Assembly (NCBI GenBank): GCA_011037195.1 | Contig: JAAEAF010001577.1 | Location: forward strand, 101,996 to 165,995 | DNA length: 64,000 nt | Direction of reading: 5' to 3' | Source of the DNA: Triatoma infestans | Lineage: Eukaryota; Arthropoda; Insecta; Hemiptera; Reduviidae | Shown: positions 41,546-53,155 of the stretch, piece after piece | Numbering within the stretch: position 1 is the stretch's first letter | How the letters are laid out: every line of letters begins with the position of its first letter | The notes under the pieces: generated by a model | Told to the model about the DNA's origin: nothing | The model's input: only the letters and a program-made list of their open reading frames with translations | Databases searched by the model: none | Position numbers and translations under genes: made by a program

Positions 41546-42703
41546 TAAAGATAACTTTCTAAAAGTATATTATACGAAAATAAGGTTAAATACATAGGTT
41601 TCCAATAATATAGTGAACCAGCAGCCCCACAGCTGTAGAGATCTACACCTTTTTTTACACAGTTTTATTATTAACAACTTCCGTTAAATGATGGCTGTAA
41701 AAAATTAAACTTTTAGAATGTAAAAGAAAAATTCTTCAGTAAAAGGTAAACGATTAAAAGTTTTTTCTTTATGGATGTAAAAGATTAAATAAAAAAAAAT
41801 ATACTGTATAGTCATTCTCTATAATTAGTAAGTAAATAAGACACACTTTATTTATAAAGTTCAACAGCGGTCATAAAGTTCATAAATATTATAAAGAACC
41901 GGTTAATAATGTTACAATTAATTGAACTTTTAGAAAGTGTTACGTCATTAACTATTTTTTTTCTCTCTCCTAAATGATTTGATACCCAAAGAACTATTCT
42001 TTTTTTTTTTAATTTTTTTTTTTTATTTCTTTTATGTTTAGTAAATTCAAAATATAAACAGAACAATGAACGGGATAGAAAATATCATGGCCGTGCCAAA
42101 CTTTTATGTATTTATACTTTAAAAAAAAGATTGTATAGAAATAAAAAAACAATTCAGCCAGTTCGGTCACGATATTTGATGATGGTATGATAAATAAATA
42201 TAAATATATATATATATATATGTTTATATTTCTGCAGAGATACAACAGAGATAAGAAACTTTTTAAATTTTTTGCTAATTATCTAGAATCTATCAATTAT
42301 GTCTAGTCCTCGTTTGTTGTAATTTCGATCGTGTCAGAATTTTCGAAATTAGGTTTTCCACCAATAATATATTATGATTTGTGGTTCTCCGAGTAAATTG
42401 GGTTTGAAACACACACACATGGCTTTCCCTTGCTCTCCTACTGTACAACTATAATATAAATGACAATTTTTCTTACATTCATGCAAATAACATTTGAAAT
42501 TTTACGCCCCCAAATTCCAAGCAAAAATAAATCAATCAATATCATTACACTTTCGAATTTGTAGACGATCTGTTAACCGGAAGTGCAAGTTTACAGAATA
42601 GGTGTTTTTTTTTTTTTTATATATTTTTGTAATTTACTTGAAAACGATTATTCTTGGAAAACTTGATTTTAGGGGGATTTCGGGGGACTTGTTGGTTTGA
42701 ATG
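41546..42703. other. Unassigned AT-rich sequence with a family R fragment at 42310-42475
   Basis: GATCGTGTCAGAATTTTCG (42328) and CACACACACATGG are from family R. The rest is A/T-rich with a TATATA run (42205-42220). Nothing else is seen. Confidence 0.35.
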
Positions 42704-42915
42704 ATTTTTTTTTTTAAGACCGTCAGCATCTATATTGCATTGACGCCCGGGCCCTTCTCAGAGCACTGCCGACTTCCTGGAGGGTCTTCTCTCGTTACAG
42801 GAAACAGTGAGCTGCAGAGGTTCCTAAGAAGAGAAAATCTAAGGGCAGCACTGCTGGACTCGAACACCGGACCTCCGCGAGGAAGTCCAGTGTGGGGCCA
42901 TTGATACTACCTTCC
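42704..42915 (-). mobile_element. SINE family 1, copy d
   Basis: GACGCCCGGGCCCTTCTCAG, GCACTGCCGAC, TTCTCTCGTTACAGG, AACAGTGAGCTGCAG, 'AAATCTAAGGGCAGC' and GACTCGAACACCGG match the family. The poly-T at 42705 is its A-tail on this strand. Confidence 0.85.
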
Positions 42916-43255
42916 ATTTTATTATTATTTATTATTATTATCATAATAATTATTAAGACTGTAGTAGTCTGCGTCTAAAAGTGGCCCCTTTACTGGTGCC
43001 GGATAAGACTTCCCTAAGAAATCTTAAAATGTTGAGATGATATAACCTCCTTGAATACCTTGTAAGTACCCAGGCCAGTGGTTCTTACCCGTACTCCGCG
43101 AGCTCCGTTGCAAGTGCTCCGTAAAATAAAATAAAAAAAATATAAATGTAATATGTGCTAGTGTACATAATCCCAAAATGTGCACAAAATCCCTTTGCCA
43201 CGATTGATACATCAAGCTGTGAATTTTCATACCAAGAAGGATCGTACTCTAAAAT
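42916..43255. other. Unassigned sequence
   Basis: It starts with a degenerate TTA/TAA run (42919-42955). No gene or repeat recognised. The words GGCCAGTGGTTCTTACCCG (43072) and AAGGTTAAGAACCACTG (43807) are inverted to each other and may bound an old element in which SINE copies sit. Confidence 0.3.
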
Positions 43256-43362
43256 TGAAAGTAAAGTAATGCCTTTTTTTTTCAGGCGAGCTTAACGTCC
43301 TACTATCAAATAGGTGTCGTGGACGGGGGCGGAAACACCTACTTTACTATTAACATTTTTGA
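43256..43362 (-). mobile_element. SINE family 2, 3' fragment
   Basis: GTAAAGTAATGCC, AGCTTAACGTCC, GTGTCGTGGACGGGGGCGG and CCTACTTTACTATTAAC match the copies at 60081 and 63560. The tRNA-like head is missing. Confidence 0.8.
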
Positions 43363-43834
43363 AATCAATTAACATTTTCATCAAGTCGAATACCCAGCTC
43401 TCTAAATAAAGGCACTGGAAATCTTGTTACAGTTTTCAACTTCATACTTGTATTAGCTCGCTTTCTCGACATAACCAATATAAAAAACTAAGAAACGCGA
43501 ACAATTTAGACCAAGAATTGAGAGTAGCTATATCAAATATTAGACCAAATATCGGTGAAATCTAGAAAAATCATTAATTTCAGGTATCACATTTAATAAT
43601 TTTCGCCTCAATTAAAACTCTCGTGCATTTTGAGTTATAGTTTTTACAAATTATGTTAGTGTTTTTTTAGTATTTTCTAAATGCTGTGTAACCTGGTTTA
43701 ATTTGTAATATAAGTAATGTTTGTGTGTGTTTGTTTATTTTCTGGCCCTTTGATTTTGGTGCTCCGCAAATTTTTCATTTAATGAAATGTGCTCCCTAGC
43801 TTCAAAAAGGTTAAGAACCACTGTCAACTAAACC
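43363..43834. other. Unassigned AT-rich sequence
   Basis: No frame or repeat that I can identify, apart from the inverted words noted at 43072 and 43807. Confidence 0.3.
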
Positions 43835-44042
43835 ATAACTAGATAATAGCATCTCTTTCTGTCTCATACCGTCGTCTGGAAGTGTCAAGTACAAGTAATT
43901 GTGAAGAACACTGTCTATCACAGAAACAATGTGTTGTAGAAGCTTTTAGATAGAAAAAAAATCTAAGAATAGCTCCTGGACTTGAATCCGGTATCTCTGC
44001 GTTACTAGTACAGCGCGCTATCAACTGAGCTAATCACTTCCC
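43835..44042 (-). mobile_element. SINE family 1, copy e (diverged)
   Basis: GAACACTGTCTATCACAG, 'AGAAAAAAAATCTAAG', GACTTGAATCCGG and the head GCGCTATCAACTGAGC are recognisable. The body differs from other copies at many sites. Confidence 0.7.
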
Positions 44043-44059
44043 TCAAATAATATTAAAAT

Positions 44060-44425
44060 ATTATCTAGAAACGGCTACAACAATTTGTCTTAAAACTTGA
44101 AATGCTATTTCCACAGATATACACCAGTCATTTTTCCGGATAAATCGATTTTCTGAAAGAGTGTTCTGAGGAAACTAATGATGTTAAATTTCATTTGTTA
44201 TGTAAGTTGTTCGGTTTAATGGGGGACTCATTGGACTTTATCAGTTTAATCGTTTGAACTATTACCTAACTTGGGTTACATGTACCCCCAACACTTCTAT
44301 CATTATGTTAGAGCTTATTGAAAATATCTTAAGTTTTTTAAAAGAAAATTTGTCACTTTTATCATTCACGTATATTAACAAGAGAAAAGTCGTGTGAACG
44401 TTTCACACCAGAATTTTGGTTTTAT
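44060..44425 (-). repeat. Family R distal part, orientation B
   Basis: AATTTGTCTTAAAACTTG, 'AAATCGATTTTCTG' and the outer motif AACAAGAGAAAAGTCGTG, ACGTTTCACACCAG near 44380-44415. Confidence 0.65.
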
Positions 44426-44729
44426 TATAAAATTTTTGAAAAGAACAGACAACCTTTTTTATTTAAATAATAAGGGGATACAGTCGTTTAAGTCTTATTT
44501 ATGCCGTTATGTTACAGTAACCAAATACTAATAATAGTCCATTAGTTAGTTATTGTTGCAGAATCTTATTTTTTTCTTCTTTTTTTCTCTTCTATGTAAT
44601 GTTGATGATAATATTATGTGGAAGTTGTATTATTTAGATTTTACATATATACTTATACGTTATTCTATATGTAGCCGTGCACGAACTTTCAAATTGTAAC
44701 AATTGAATCGTGTTTGCTCCCCACCACCC

Positions 44730-44769
<40 letters not shown>

Positions 44770-46399
44770 AAAATCACATACATACACAGAGGTCAATGTT
44801 CCAATGTTCTGTTAGCCACTGCTGCCACTAACTGACGGCCAAACAAATACAAGAAGAAAGTAGAATGGGACAGATATAAATAAGTGGAAAGCTTATTTTA
44901 TTTTATTTTTTTTAAAGATGAACGAAGAGAGAACTAAAAGAAACAGACAGAGAAGTATATACGATAGTTTTTTTTCGTGACGATAAATATATATATATAT
45001 ATAAAGTGAGGTACCGTGTTAGGAGGAAAAAGGCGTGCGTCATTGAGAGAGAGGGAGCGATAGAGACCGGTTTTCATCTTTATTCCTTATTCTTCTAAAC
45101 CTCTCTTCTATATGCTTTATTACTGGCACTTCTTTACCCAGTTCTTCCACTCCTTCATCATCTTCCAGTTCTTGTCACGTTCTTGTTTTCTTTGCCTTCT
45201 TATCTTTCTCTTCTATTTGTGTACTAGTATATTATACAGATCCTCCTTCCTATACATTATCCGATATTGTTACCATACATCTTATTCTCTTTACTATATT
45301 TTGTTATTCTATTCTTTCTTTTACTCCCTACTTATTCACTTCTTTTGTTACAGTAGAAAAGGAACAATCTTTATCATGTCGCTGCTCTTTTAATATATTA
45401 ATCTTAACGAAAGGTCTTCTTGCTTCTTAACATTTTTTTTTGTATAGATTCTTCGGCTTCCAGACCCTTTGTTGATGGATGATTTTTACTGTATTTTTGC
45501 ATTAGCTTTTGCCTTCAGCCGAATATCCTTTTTAAACATACAAGTCTATCTTTCATCCAGATTCTATGATGTCCTCTGTGCAAGTATTGGACTTTCATAC
45601 AGAGGATCGGTATTTACTTTATCTCTTAGGCATAATCTCTGACAGTTAGGCTGCACATATACATTAGAGGCATTCTGAAAATTAACAAGTGAATGCCGTG
45701 TGAAATTGTAATTCATGGCTAAATTTAGTGCCAGGGCACCCTTGAATACATTCAAGGTATATAAGGTATTCAAGGTATAATAAGCCGAGAGTTTGGCCTT
45801 GCGATCCTTACATTTCTTCGGCTTCTCTGTAGGACTCTGAGATCACATTAAAAATTGGCTCTCAAGAAAGTATACTCACTTCTGAAAGCATACATTTTAA
45901 CTTCACACAAGAGAGAAAAATGACCTAAGGAGGCACTGACTCCTTAGTATTATGAAGGATCTTCTTTGTAGAAAGTGTGGTAAAAAGAATGAAACTCCGT
46001 ATTTTTCACACTCATTGTGAAAGTGTGTATTTATGTTCGAATATGTTTTCCAAAGTTTGGAACGGAGAATGGCATTAAACACCTATAATAGAAATTATCT
46101 CTTGCCTCAATCCCTGGTACTTATTGATACGTGATGAACCAGCAAGCATAATCGGACTATTTTTGGCCTAGTTGCATAAACGATTATAGGGCAGGTAACT
46201 CTAAAGTTAAAATTACAATATCCAGACTAGTGCACTGAAGCCCAGCATTTTAATAGATATTTCACTTACTTGCTAATAAATACATTCATACCCATAAAAC
46301 ATTCAAACTAATTACTAAACGTTAAATTGGTCATAAGTATGATATACAAAAAATATAGTGTAAAGATTTATAATTCTTGGATTTTATGTGAATGAATAT
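44426..46399. other. Unassigned sequence with (CA)n at 44732-44764
   Basis: A 30-bp CA repeat and a pyrimidine-rich block at 45060-45370, whose frame of 93 residues is Phe/Tyr/Leu-rich and looks like low complexity. A TATATA run is at 44988-45002. No gene identified. 45420-46300 has mixed composition with no convincing frame. Confidence 0.35.
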
Positions 46400-46940
46400 G
46401 ATTGAATGTGATTACATTTTCAAGCCAGTATTATGCTGTTAAAACTTTTAATGGCAGTAGTTAAATTAAGACTAACGTCTTTTAGCTGCTGAGAATATCG
46501 CTAAAATTATTTTCCGCGAAAAAATATTTCAAATAGAAAAGATAAGTTTGTATATATATGAAGCATTTCAAGTTTAAAGGAAATCCATGAAACCGGATAC
46601 AAAAATTCAGAACCAATTTTATAAAGTTGCACTTGTGGTTAACAGATTTTTCTTCAAAATTGTTATTTTAGTAACGCTTTTGATGCACTTTATTGTTATG
46701 TAAGTGGTAATAGAACCGCACATTGTATTATAGTGAAATTCAGAGGGGAAGTTTGAGGTTGCAACTCTACTAGTATCGGATATCCAGGTATACTCTAACG
46801 CAATACTCGTTAACACATCGTTTACACATTTTTATAGACCATTTTCATTTCCAATTTTTTTCTTGCTTGGGAGACATTGAAACGTGTATTTCTGATGAAA
46901 TTTCGTAAGTATTTACGCAATGTATTTACACTTTATAAGC
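46400..46940 (+). repeat. Family R repeat, orientation A, decayed
   Basis: Contains AAGTTTAAAGGAAATCC, TTATAAAGTTGCACTTG, 'TTATTGTTATGTAAGTGG', 'AACCGCACATTGTATTATAG' and a late 'GTATTTCTGATG' phrase. Confidence 0.6.
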
Positions 46941-47614
46941 AATAAAAAGGAAGTAATATAAACATGTGAGGAATGGAAAAGAATTAAAAAAGCAACAATA
47001 TCTAATGAATGGAAAAACACGATAAGAAATTCTGAAGACACAGTTTATATAGCAAAACTTTTTCTTTAAAACAAAATAACTAAATAAGAACTATTATCTA
47101 TCCAGTTTTGTTGAATGCTTTATAGGGAATAGGAAGTCACGAACAGGATATCCGATTGGAATCTATATCGTAATAGATTCCAATTTTTATTTAGAATATT
47201 TTCATATCTTTTCAACTTATATTATTACTTCTATGGCACTGAAACATGCTAGGTATGTTTTGAAACACAATACTATAACACTATAACTGTTCTAAGATTG
47301 GTGATAAATGGCTTTGTGCAATGTAAGGTTTGGAATGAAATAAGATCATTTTTAATATCTTCATTAATCTTTATTTATTCGAAGCGCCCATTGTATTCAT
47401 TTTAACAGGGATAAGGGCTGATTGAGCCCATGGGTCTGAGTCTTGAATATGGAAATTTGTAATTTTCATATTAAGCATATCCTAATATCCAAAAAAAAAA
47501 AAATATATATTTTTGACCTCAAACCATCTATTTCCATTGATGAGAGTCAATTTTGAAAATTATGAATCAAACAGAAAGATGTCCCCAACAGCAGTCCCTG
47601 GATACAATAAATTA
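46941..47614. other. Unassigned AT-rich sequence
   Basis: A 13-A run and TATATAT near 47495. A short inverted word (TATTGTAATAGATTCC / GGAATCTATATCGTAATAG type) lies at 47155-47180. No gene. Confidence 0.3.
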
Positions 47615-47871
47615 ATCCTCAGTGGTTAGCGTGTTGGACTTCCACGCGGAGATCCCGGATTCGAGTCCAGTGTTACCCTTAGATTTTTTCTTCCTAAGAG
47701 CCTCTACAGCTTCCTAGGATGGACCCTACAGTTCGATGATGGACAGTGTTGTCTGCCGAGAGAACACTGTCCAGAGGCCGGCAGTGCACTGAGAAGGCTC
47801 CGGACGCCAATGACCAGAGATGTTGACGCGCCTTAAGTTAAAAAAATAAAATAAATAAATAAATAAATAAG
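47615..47871 (+). mobile_element. SINE family 1, copy f (full-length)
   Basis: A polymerase III A-box-like TGGTTAGCGTGTTGG at 47623-47637 and a B box GGATTCGAGTCC at 47657-47668 form the tRNA-like head. Then come ACCCTTAGATTTTTTC and a hairpin GGACAGTGTT (47741-47750) / AACACTGTCC (47763-47772) with a 12-base loop. GACGCCAATGACC and TGTTGACGCGCC follow, and the tail is (AAAT)n. This is the clearest copy of the family. Confidence 0.92.
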
Positions 47872-48017
47872 TTCCAACTGGTGGTGGCGGGAGGCGAGGA
47901 AACCACTAAGCATCAAGCGAACATCTACTAAGGAGATCTTTTTGTTGTTGTGGTTGGTTCCGCAGAGCTGGAAAGCATCAGATATAGTTTCCGTGATAGC
48001 CTGCTTCTTTTTATGGT

Positions 48018-48055
48018 CATCGGCCAGTTTCGGGCGTTCGTCCATCGTCAGGATG
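48018..48055 (-). ncRNA. Hammerhead-like motif in F1 left arm (degenerate)
   Basis: CATC, CTGACGA, extra T, GGACGAACGCCC, GAAA, CTGGCC, GATG. Helix I (CATC/GATG) is perfect. The cleavage triplet is GCC in place of GUC and helix III is imperfect, so self-cleavage is unlikely. Confidence 0.3.
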
Positions 48056-48205
48056 TTTTTGTGAAACAGTGTAATAATAGACTCGCACAGTTGAGACACT
48101 GGATTTTAAAAGTCTTTTCAAATCCATTGAAAAGATATTTAAAATCCTGTGTATCCACTGTATTTGCTCTGTGCAAGTCTATGTTATTACACTGTTTGAC
48201 AAAAA

Positions 48206-48243
48206 CATCCTGATGATGGACGAACGCCCGAAACCGGCCGATG
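48206..48243 (+). ncRNA. Hammerhead-like motif in F1 right arm (degenerate)
   Basis: CATC, CTGATGA, extra T, GGACGAACGCCC, GAAA, CCGGCC, GATG. Core boxes and helix I are intact. The triplet is GCC where GUC would be needed. Confidence 0.3.
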
Positions 48244-48290
48244 ACCATAAAAAGAAGCAGGCTATCACGAAAAATATCTCTGATGAGATA

Positions 48291-48659
48291 TTTTTGTGTT
48301 TACCAATTTTGCCCACTTTAGTACAGGGAATGGCAGATCTGAAAAATTTAGTACATCCTGTACCAGTAGAGATTGAGGCATCAATTATCTCAAAACATAG
48401 TGCTGTTAATTTTTAACTGATTGTAAAACAAAGAGCTGAAGCTCTCTTCTCGGAAGTATGTGCATTTTTGGTGCATACATTTTCCCATAGCATTTCGGAT
48501 CCTTTTCTCCCTGACATGTCTGTCTGGATTTTAGGGAGGGGAGAGACAGACTCTCTCTCTCTCTCTCTCTCTGGTACACTAATGGCACCAGAATTGAAGA
48601 AGTACAAGGTTTGATATTTTTGGGCTATGTCAAAGATTAGAAACTTAGTAAATTTTGAG
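48291..48659. other. Unassigned sequence with (CT)n at 48549-48572
   Basis: A 24-bp CT run. Short frames on both strands lack motifs. Confidence 0.35.
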
Positions 48660-49075
48660 ATATATTTCACTGTTTTCCAGGTAGAAATTGCGGTTCTACA
48701 TATTTATGTTGAAGATTTTCCAAAATAGTTTAAGCCGTTTTCAGAAAATTCCAAAAAATCCATGCTATGTTAATTTATTATACGATTTTATCATCCATAT
48801 AATATTAATCAGAAATAAATATGTGGCCTAAATGCCGAATTTGAAGAATATGTAAGAAGAATTTGTAAGGTTGAACGGAAACGCGAAATTACTGAACAAT
48901 ACTGAACTGTACCTCACTGAGTTTTCTGTGATTGTTTCAATAACAACACTGTCGGGTTTCAGTAAACTGAATATTTACTAAGAATTATAAATGTGAAGGA
49001 AAGTTGCCATTTTGTGAATAATGGAAGTAAGACAAAGTCGTGCAACTGTTTCTAGATTTTCTTCATATGTAACAA
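48660..49075 (-). repeat. Family R distal part, orientation B, decayed
   Basis: CGTTTTCAGAAAATTCC, 'GATTTTATCATCCATATAAT', 'CTAAATGCCGAATTTG', 'GTCGGGTTTCAGTAAAC' and an outer motif AGTAAGACAAAGTCGTG followed by TGTTTCTAGATTT. Confidence 0.6.
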
Positions 49076-49358
49076 AAATATATATAAACAAATTATATAT
49101 TTTATTTATTTATATATACGGGCAGAGCCCAATTACTAAACAATTACAAATTTAGGTATAAAATATTAATCACACAATTATTGCCCAAATTACAATAACT
49201 ACAGTAATAGTAATGATAATAAAATATATATATAAAATGTTCAAAATACTATATAAGAAAATAAAAACTTAAAACTATATATGTACAAGAATATAATATA
49301 ATACATAAAACTGCCAAAAATATTTATTTCAAATAAATAGAACGAACTATAAATTTAT

Positions 49359-49659
49359 TTATGGTGAACATTCACTTCTTATTATGCGACCATGGCTATG
49401 GAGGAGAAATGCGAAGAAGAGCAGACTTAATGATATGAGAGGAAGAATGAAAAATGTCAAGATAAGGGAACTGTTGAATGATATTATTGGCAATTCTACT
49501 GAGTCGATTAAGACCAGAATGTAGGAGATAATTATAGGAGAGATGAGGTACAAAGAAAGTAGAAGGAAATCTATGGTTATGAAGAGGTATACGAAAATTC
49601 AGCTGGGAAAGTAATAAAGAACAGTCAATATGATTATTAAGTAGTTTGAAGATAAACAT
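49359..49659 (-). pseudogene. LINE RT C-terminal domain
   Basis: FIFKLLNNHIDCSLLLSQLN with FRIPLHNHRFPSTFFVPHLS and NRLSRIANNIIQQFPYLDIF is the conserved C-terminal region after the RT of CR1/Jockey-type LINEs, of unknown biochemical role. It probably belongs to the same copy as the palm frame. Confidence 0.8.
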
Positions 49660-50082
49660 AAAGTCAAGATATGTACAGCGTTATTCTAAAGAAGGTAGGT
49701 TTGTAAGCTCTTGAAGTGCAGGTATGTTATTAGAAGTATAAGGAATATTTAATTTAAAAGAAATCAGCTTAAAGAATTTATATTTAACATGTTCTAGTGA
49801 GTGTTGTGAGAAAGAAGATAAGGAGACCAAACAGGAGAAGAAAATTCAAGTTGTGAGCGAACAAGAGAGCAGTAAAGATGTTTAACGGATGAAATATCAT
49901 TGAAATTACGGGTGTTTTGAGAAATGAAACTCAACAACTTCAGAGCTTTATTTACTATTGTCTCAATATGGACGGAAAACGACAGGTCAGATTGAAATGT
50001 GACACCTAAATCATTTATACTGTCAACAGTAGAAAGAGGACGGTTATTAAGACTGTATTGATTATTAAATTTTATAGAGGGT

Positions 50083-50510
50083 CTAGAAAAAGAGAGGAAG
50101 GAAGGATTTAGCAGTGTTTAATTTTAACCGATAGTCATGAAACCAAAGACTCACTTCATCAAGAATTTTCTGTAAACGCAAGAAATCTTGTGAACATTTT
50201 ATTTCATTGAATAATTTCAAGTCATCAGCAAAGAAAAGGAATTTTACATGGGATATGACATTACATAAATCATTCATAAAAATTATAAAAAGAAGAGGGT
50301 CCAAATGCCAGCCCTGAGGCACACCTGAGGAAGCTTGAATCGTATGAGAAAAAGAAGAACGAACCTTGACAGTTTGAAATCGGTTGGTGAGATAATTTCG
50401 GAACCAAGTAAGACGAACTCCTGAAATACCGTATGATTGCAACTTTTTCAGAAGTAAATTTATATTTACAGAATCAAACGCTTTAGATACATCTAAATAA
50501 ATAACATATA
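50083..50510 (-). pseudogene. LINE reverse transcriptase, palm
   Basis: It begins upstream of the first Met with a YLDVSKAFDSV-type block (about 50480-50510). It then reads YGISGVRLTWFRNYLTNRFQ, ASSGVPQGWHLDPLLFIIFM and the catalytic FFADDLKLF (residues 71-79 of the 119-residue frame). GVPQG is followed by WHLDP where GSVLGP is usual. The stop at 50083 is premature. FADD is intact, but upstream domains are missing. Confidence 0.9.
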
Positions 50511-50520
50511 TATATATAGA

Positions 50521-51584
50521 ATTTTTTTTTTCCTACGCCATGACTTAGGCTATTCAGACATTCTACGCTGAATAGGCTGCACTGGCGATTGATGTTCGTT
50601 TAGTTGGATATCCAGGGGGCGTGTGAGAACAATCTCGGATGCGAACAACTTTGCCCCCCCCCCATACAAAATGTAGTGTGAAATAAATATAAAATTTAAT
50701 TGAACTTAGAAAGTAATAAGAAAATTAATTGAAATTGATATTGCACAATTTGATAATTTATAAAACACCATACAGAAGAAGGAATATAAGTAATAAAATT
50801 CTAATCTTGATATTTCATAGAAATAATTTGCTACAAATAATTAACTAACCAGAATGTAGAAGCGAATGTGTCCACTGTGGGCATGGTCAACATAATGATT
50901 CTAAATTTTTGATTGGCATAACTTACACGCCACATTTGACACCTTCACTTCTACAGCGTCATTATGTAAAAAGCGAGCAGTATTATTTCGTGCTTTCTAC
51001 TTTAGGATGAATATTAAGTGGGTCTGATTATTTCAGGGAGGTCATAGGTTGCCGATCACTCGTATGTACGTTAAAATCTTCACTTCTGGTTAACATACCT
51101 GTAGGTTAACTTTGAATAAATATGTTATTTAGAATCTCTATTAAGTGATAAAATAAATAGAATATAATATCCGAGTGATGGACGATAGACGAGCGCCGTT
51201 CAAGTGTAAGTTACAGTAGCATTTACACGTGACATGTTATATAAGTATGGGGCCTTGCAATGTAGAAAAATTAGTTGTGAATAGAGAGGAAGTCAGTAAA
51301 ATGAATCGATTAGATTTCCGTAACGTGACTTCTGGTTTCTCGTCTCTTATTAAAATTAAACTCTTCTCTTATAGGTTATTTTTTAAAATAATGTTATTAA
51401 TTCAGATCTAATGCGGAAGTATGGATAAACTTTATTATTATTATTATTTCCATTTTACGTTACAGATGGTTAACATTGTATCTTGAACAGACAATAATTC
51501 AGTATTCTATGATTGAAATTCACGGTGACGTAAAGTTTCTTCATAGTAACAGCCGTCTTTTAAACATTTCTATTTCTCTTGAAG
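50521..51584. other. Unassigned sequence
   Basis: 50525-50690 is less AT-rich and has a stem GGCTATTCAG / CTGAATAGG (50549-50577) and a C9 run at 50653. It resembles an edge of an unknown element. 50700-51580 is AT-rich without a convincing frame. Confidence 0.3.
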
Positions 51585-52469
51585 GAGGAAGTATTGTGAT
51601 GGTGTGAAATTTTCGAAATTGGGGTTTTTGCCCGAAATTTATATATTAAAGTTCCCGTAAATACGAAAAACATTGATTTTAACCAACGGTTTCTATATCA
51701 GTGATTATTGTGTGTGCACGTCTGTGTAAGGATGGGTATGTGACAAATTTTCTTTAAACTTCAACTTTTATTTTATTGTCTGACATAATTATAGTCTCGG
51801 TGGGGGGAACAAGTACCAGGTAGAATAATGATTACATTGTACTTCAAAAGAGAGCGCCAGTATTACTGAACTAACTAAAATGAATTTTTTTCCAAAAAAG
51901 TTCCAAATAAAGGTGATAGGTTTATATCTGGGCATTAGTATTCTATGTTTTAAAGAAATTCATCTAATGTTTTTCGAGAAAATTCCAATAACACTCAAAA
52001 ACCTAGTCTCCACTTCCGGTTAACTGATTTTTAACAAAATTGAGAATTCTAACAATGCTTTCAGTGTACGATATATTAATATTATATAGGTAGTATAACG
52101 ATCTGAGTGTACTGAAGTGGTACTTTAGAGGAAAATTTAACGCTATTCTCTTCTCTCTCCCCCACAGATTTTTTCCAGGAAAGTGTTTTAAACTAAAAAT
52201 AATAGATATTTCTGTGTGTGTAGATAAAGAAAATCCAGAGAGCTGATTTTGAGAAAATCACGAAAAACTGATAACATTACAACTCATTAATGTCACATTT
52301 CCGGTTAATGGAATTAGTCCAAAACTTTCTCGACATCTACGATGGTGTTACCTAAACGGGGATTACCAAATTGGAGCTTCCTACGGACTTTTCATCTTTG
52401 AGATATTATGTTCACATATTGTGAACACCTACACACACACACACACACACACTATCATGTATTTCATGT
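51585..52469. repeat. Family R, two oppositely oriented halves
   Basis: 51585-51760 is orientation B (AGGAGGAAGTATTGTGATGG, then a TG stretch). 51870-52469 is orientation A (TTCGAGAAAATTCC, ACTTCCGGTTAACTG, 'AGTGGTACTTTAGAGG', CA run 52432-52452). The mariner interrupts the A half. It resumes at 53603. Confidence 0.7.
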
Positions 52470-52600
52470 AATACGAGGCATGTCCAGTAAGTAAGTGTAC
52501 TGAAGTTTTTTAGGTTACAAAAATTTTTATTTGAACAAAAAAATTACCTGGTTACATTAGTACATATGTAAGCTATTTTTCGACACAGTCACCATTCCTC

Positions 52601-53155
52601 TCAATGCAGGTGGTGAACCGGGGTATTAATTTTTTGATGCCTTCCTCTCGAAGTAGTTTTCCGCCAACCCCTTCGTCCACTTCTCCCCCCCCCTTCACCA
52701 CCCTTTGTCAGCATGCCTCTCCTTTTGTTCTGAATCGCCCTCCGCAATTTTTTTAGGGTGTCACAGTATCTTGCAGAGTTGATGGTCTCCCCTTGAGTCA
52801 AATATTCAATTAAAATTATGCCTTGACAGTCCCAAAACACAGATGCCATGATTTTCTTGGCTGAAATTGTGGTTTTGAACTTTTTGGCGGAGGGTGAAGA
52901 GATGTGCCTTTTGGTTTCAGGTGCGCAGTGTGCAACCCAAGTTTCATCTCCAGTAATGATGGAGCGAAAAAATTCATCTCCATGGAGTTTGTAGCGTCTC
53001 AAAAACTCTTGCCCGGCCTCCACTCGATTCAACTTGTGTTGGTCTGTCAGCCGTTTTTGGACCCACCTCGCGGACAGTTTCCGATATCCGAAGGCACCTG
53101 TGATGGTTTCGTAGCAGAGATCTGGAGATTTGCGGAAACATCGCAGAAAGTTCAT
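52601..53155 (-). pseudogene. Mariner transposase, catalytic part with internal deletion
   Basis: Reads RKLSARWVQKRLTDQHKLNR, LHGDEFFRSIITGDETWVAH (first catalytic Asp), VFWDCQGIILIEYL, LRRAIQNKRRGMLTKG, then jumps through a G/R-rich junction to the C-terminal IKKL..RFTTCIERNGD-type end in another frame (about 52600-52630). The segment that should hold the second and third Asp (the HDNARPH and PDLxPxDYHLF boxes) is absent. This is a deletion of roughly 200 bp. Confidence 0.92.

Larger units (their letters stand above)
47950..48290. mobile_element. Palindromic element F1
   Basis: Near-perfect palindrome: arms of about 140-165 bp (47977-48120 and 48123-48287) with almost no loop. Words such as GATAGCCTGCTTCTTTTTAT and ATAAAAAGAAGCAGGCTATC are exact inverses. 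No frame. The 30 bases before the left arm are shared with F2. Each arm holds a hammerhead-like motif, at 48018-48055 (minus) and 48206-48243 (plus). Confidence 0.92.
49090..50520 (-). mobile_element. CR1/Jockey-group LINE, 5'-truncated
   Basis: The minus strand holds RT from the middle of the palm (50510) to the C-terminal domain (49359-49659: IDCSLLLSQLNFRIPLHNHR and a YLDIF-type end). The 3' tail is (AAAT)n at 49090-49125. It lacks endonuclease and ORF1. Between 50083 and 49660 the RT thumb region is decayed across frames. Confidence 0.85.

Noticed and set aside
42205..42220. Replication origin or promoter in TATATA runs
   Set aside because: Simple AT repeats occur throughout; no initiator or other element nearby.
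45112..45393. 93-residue membrane-like protein
   Set aside because: Low-complexity Phe/Tyr/Leu composition from a pyrimidine-rich stretch; no start context or motif.
50530..50690. tRNA or snRNA in the GC-richer block
   Set aside because: There is one 8-bp stem, but no cloverleaf, Sm site or polymerase III boxes.
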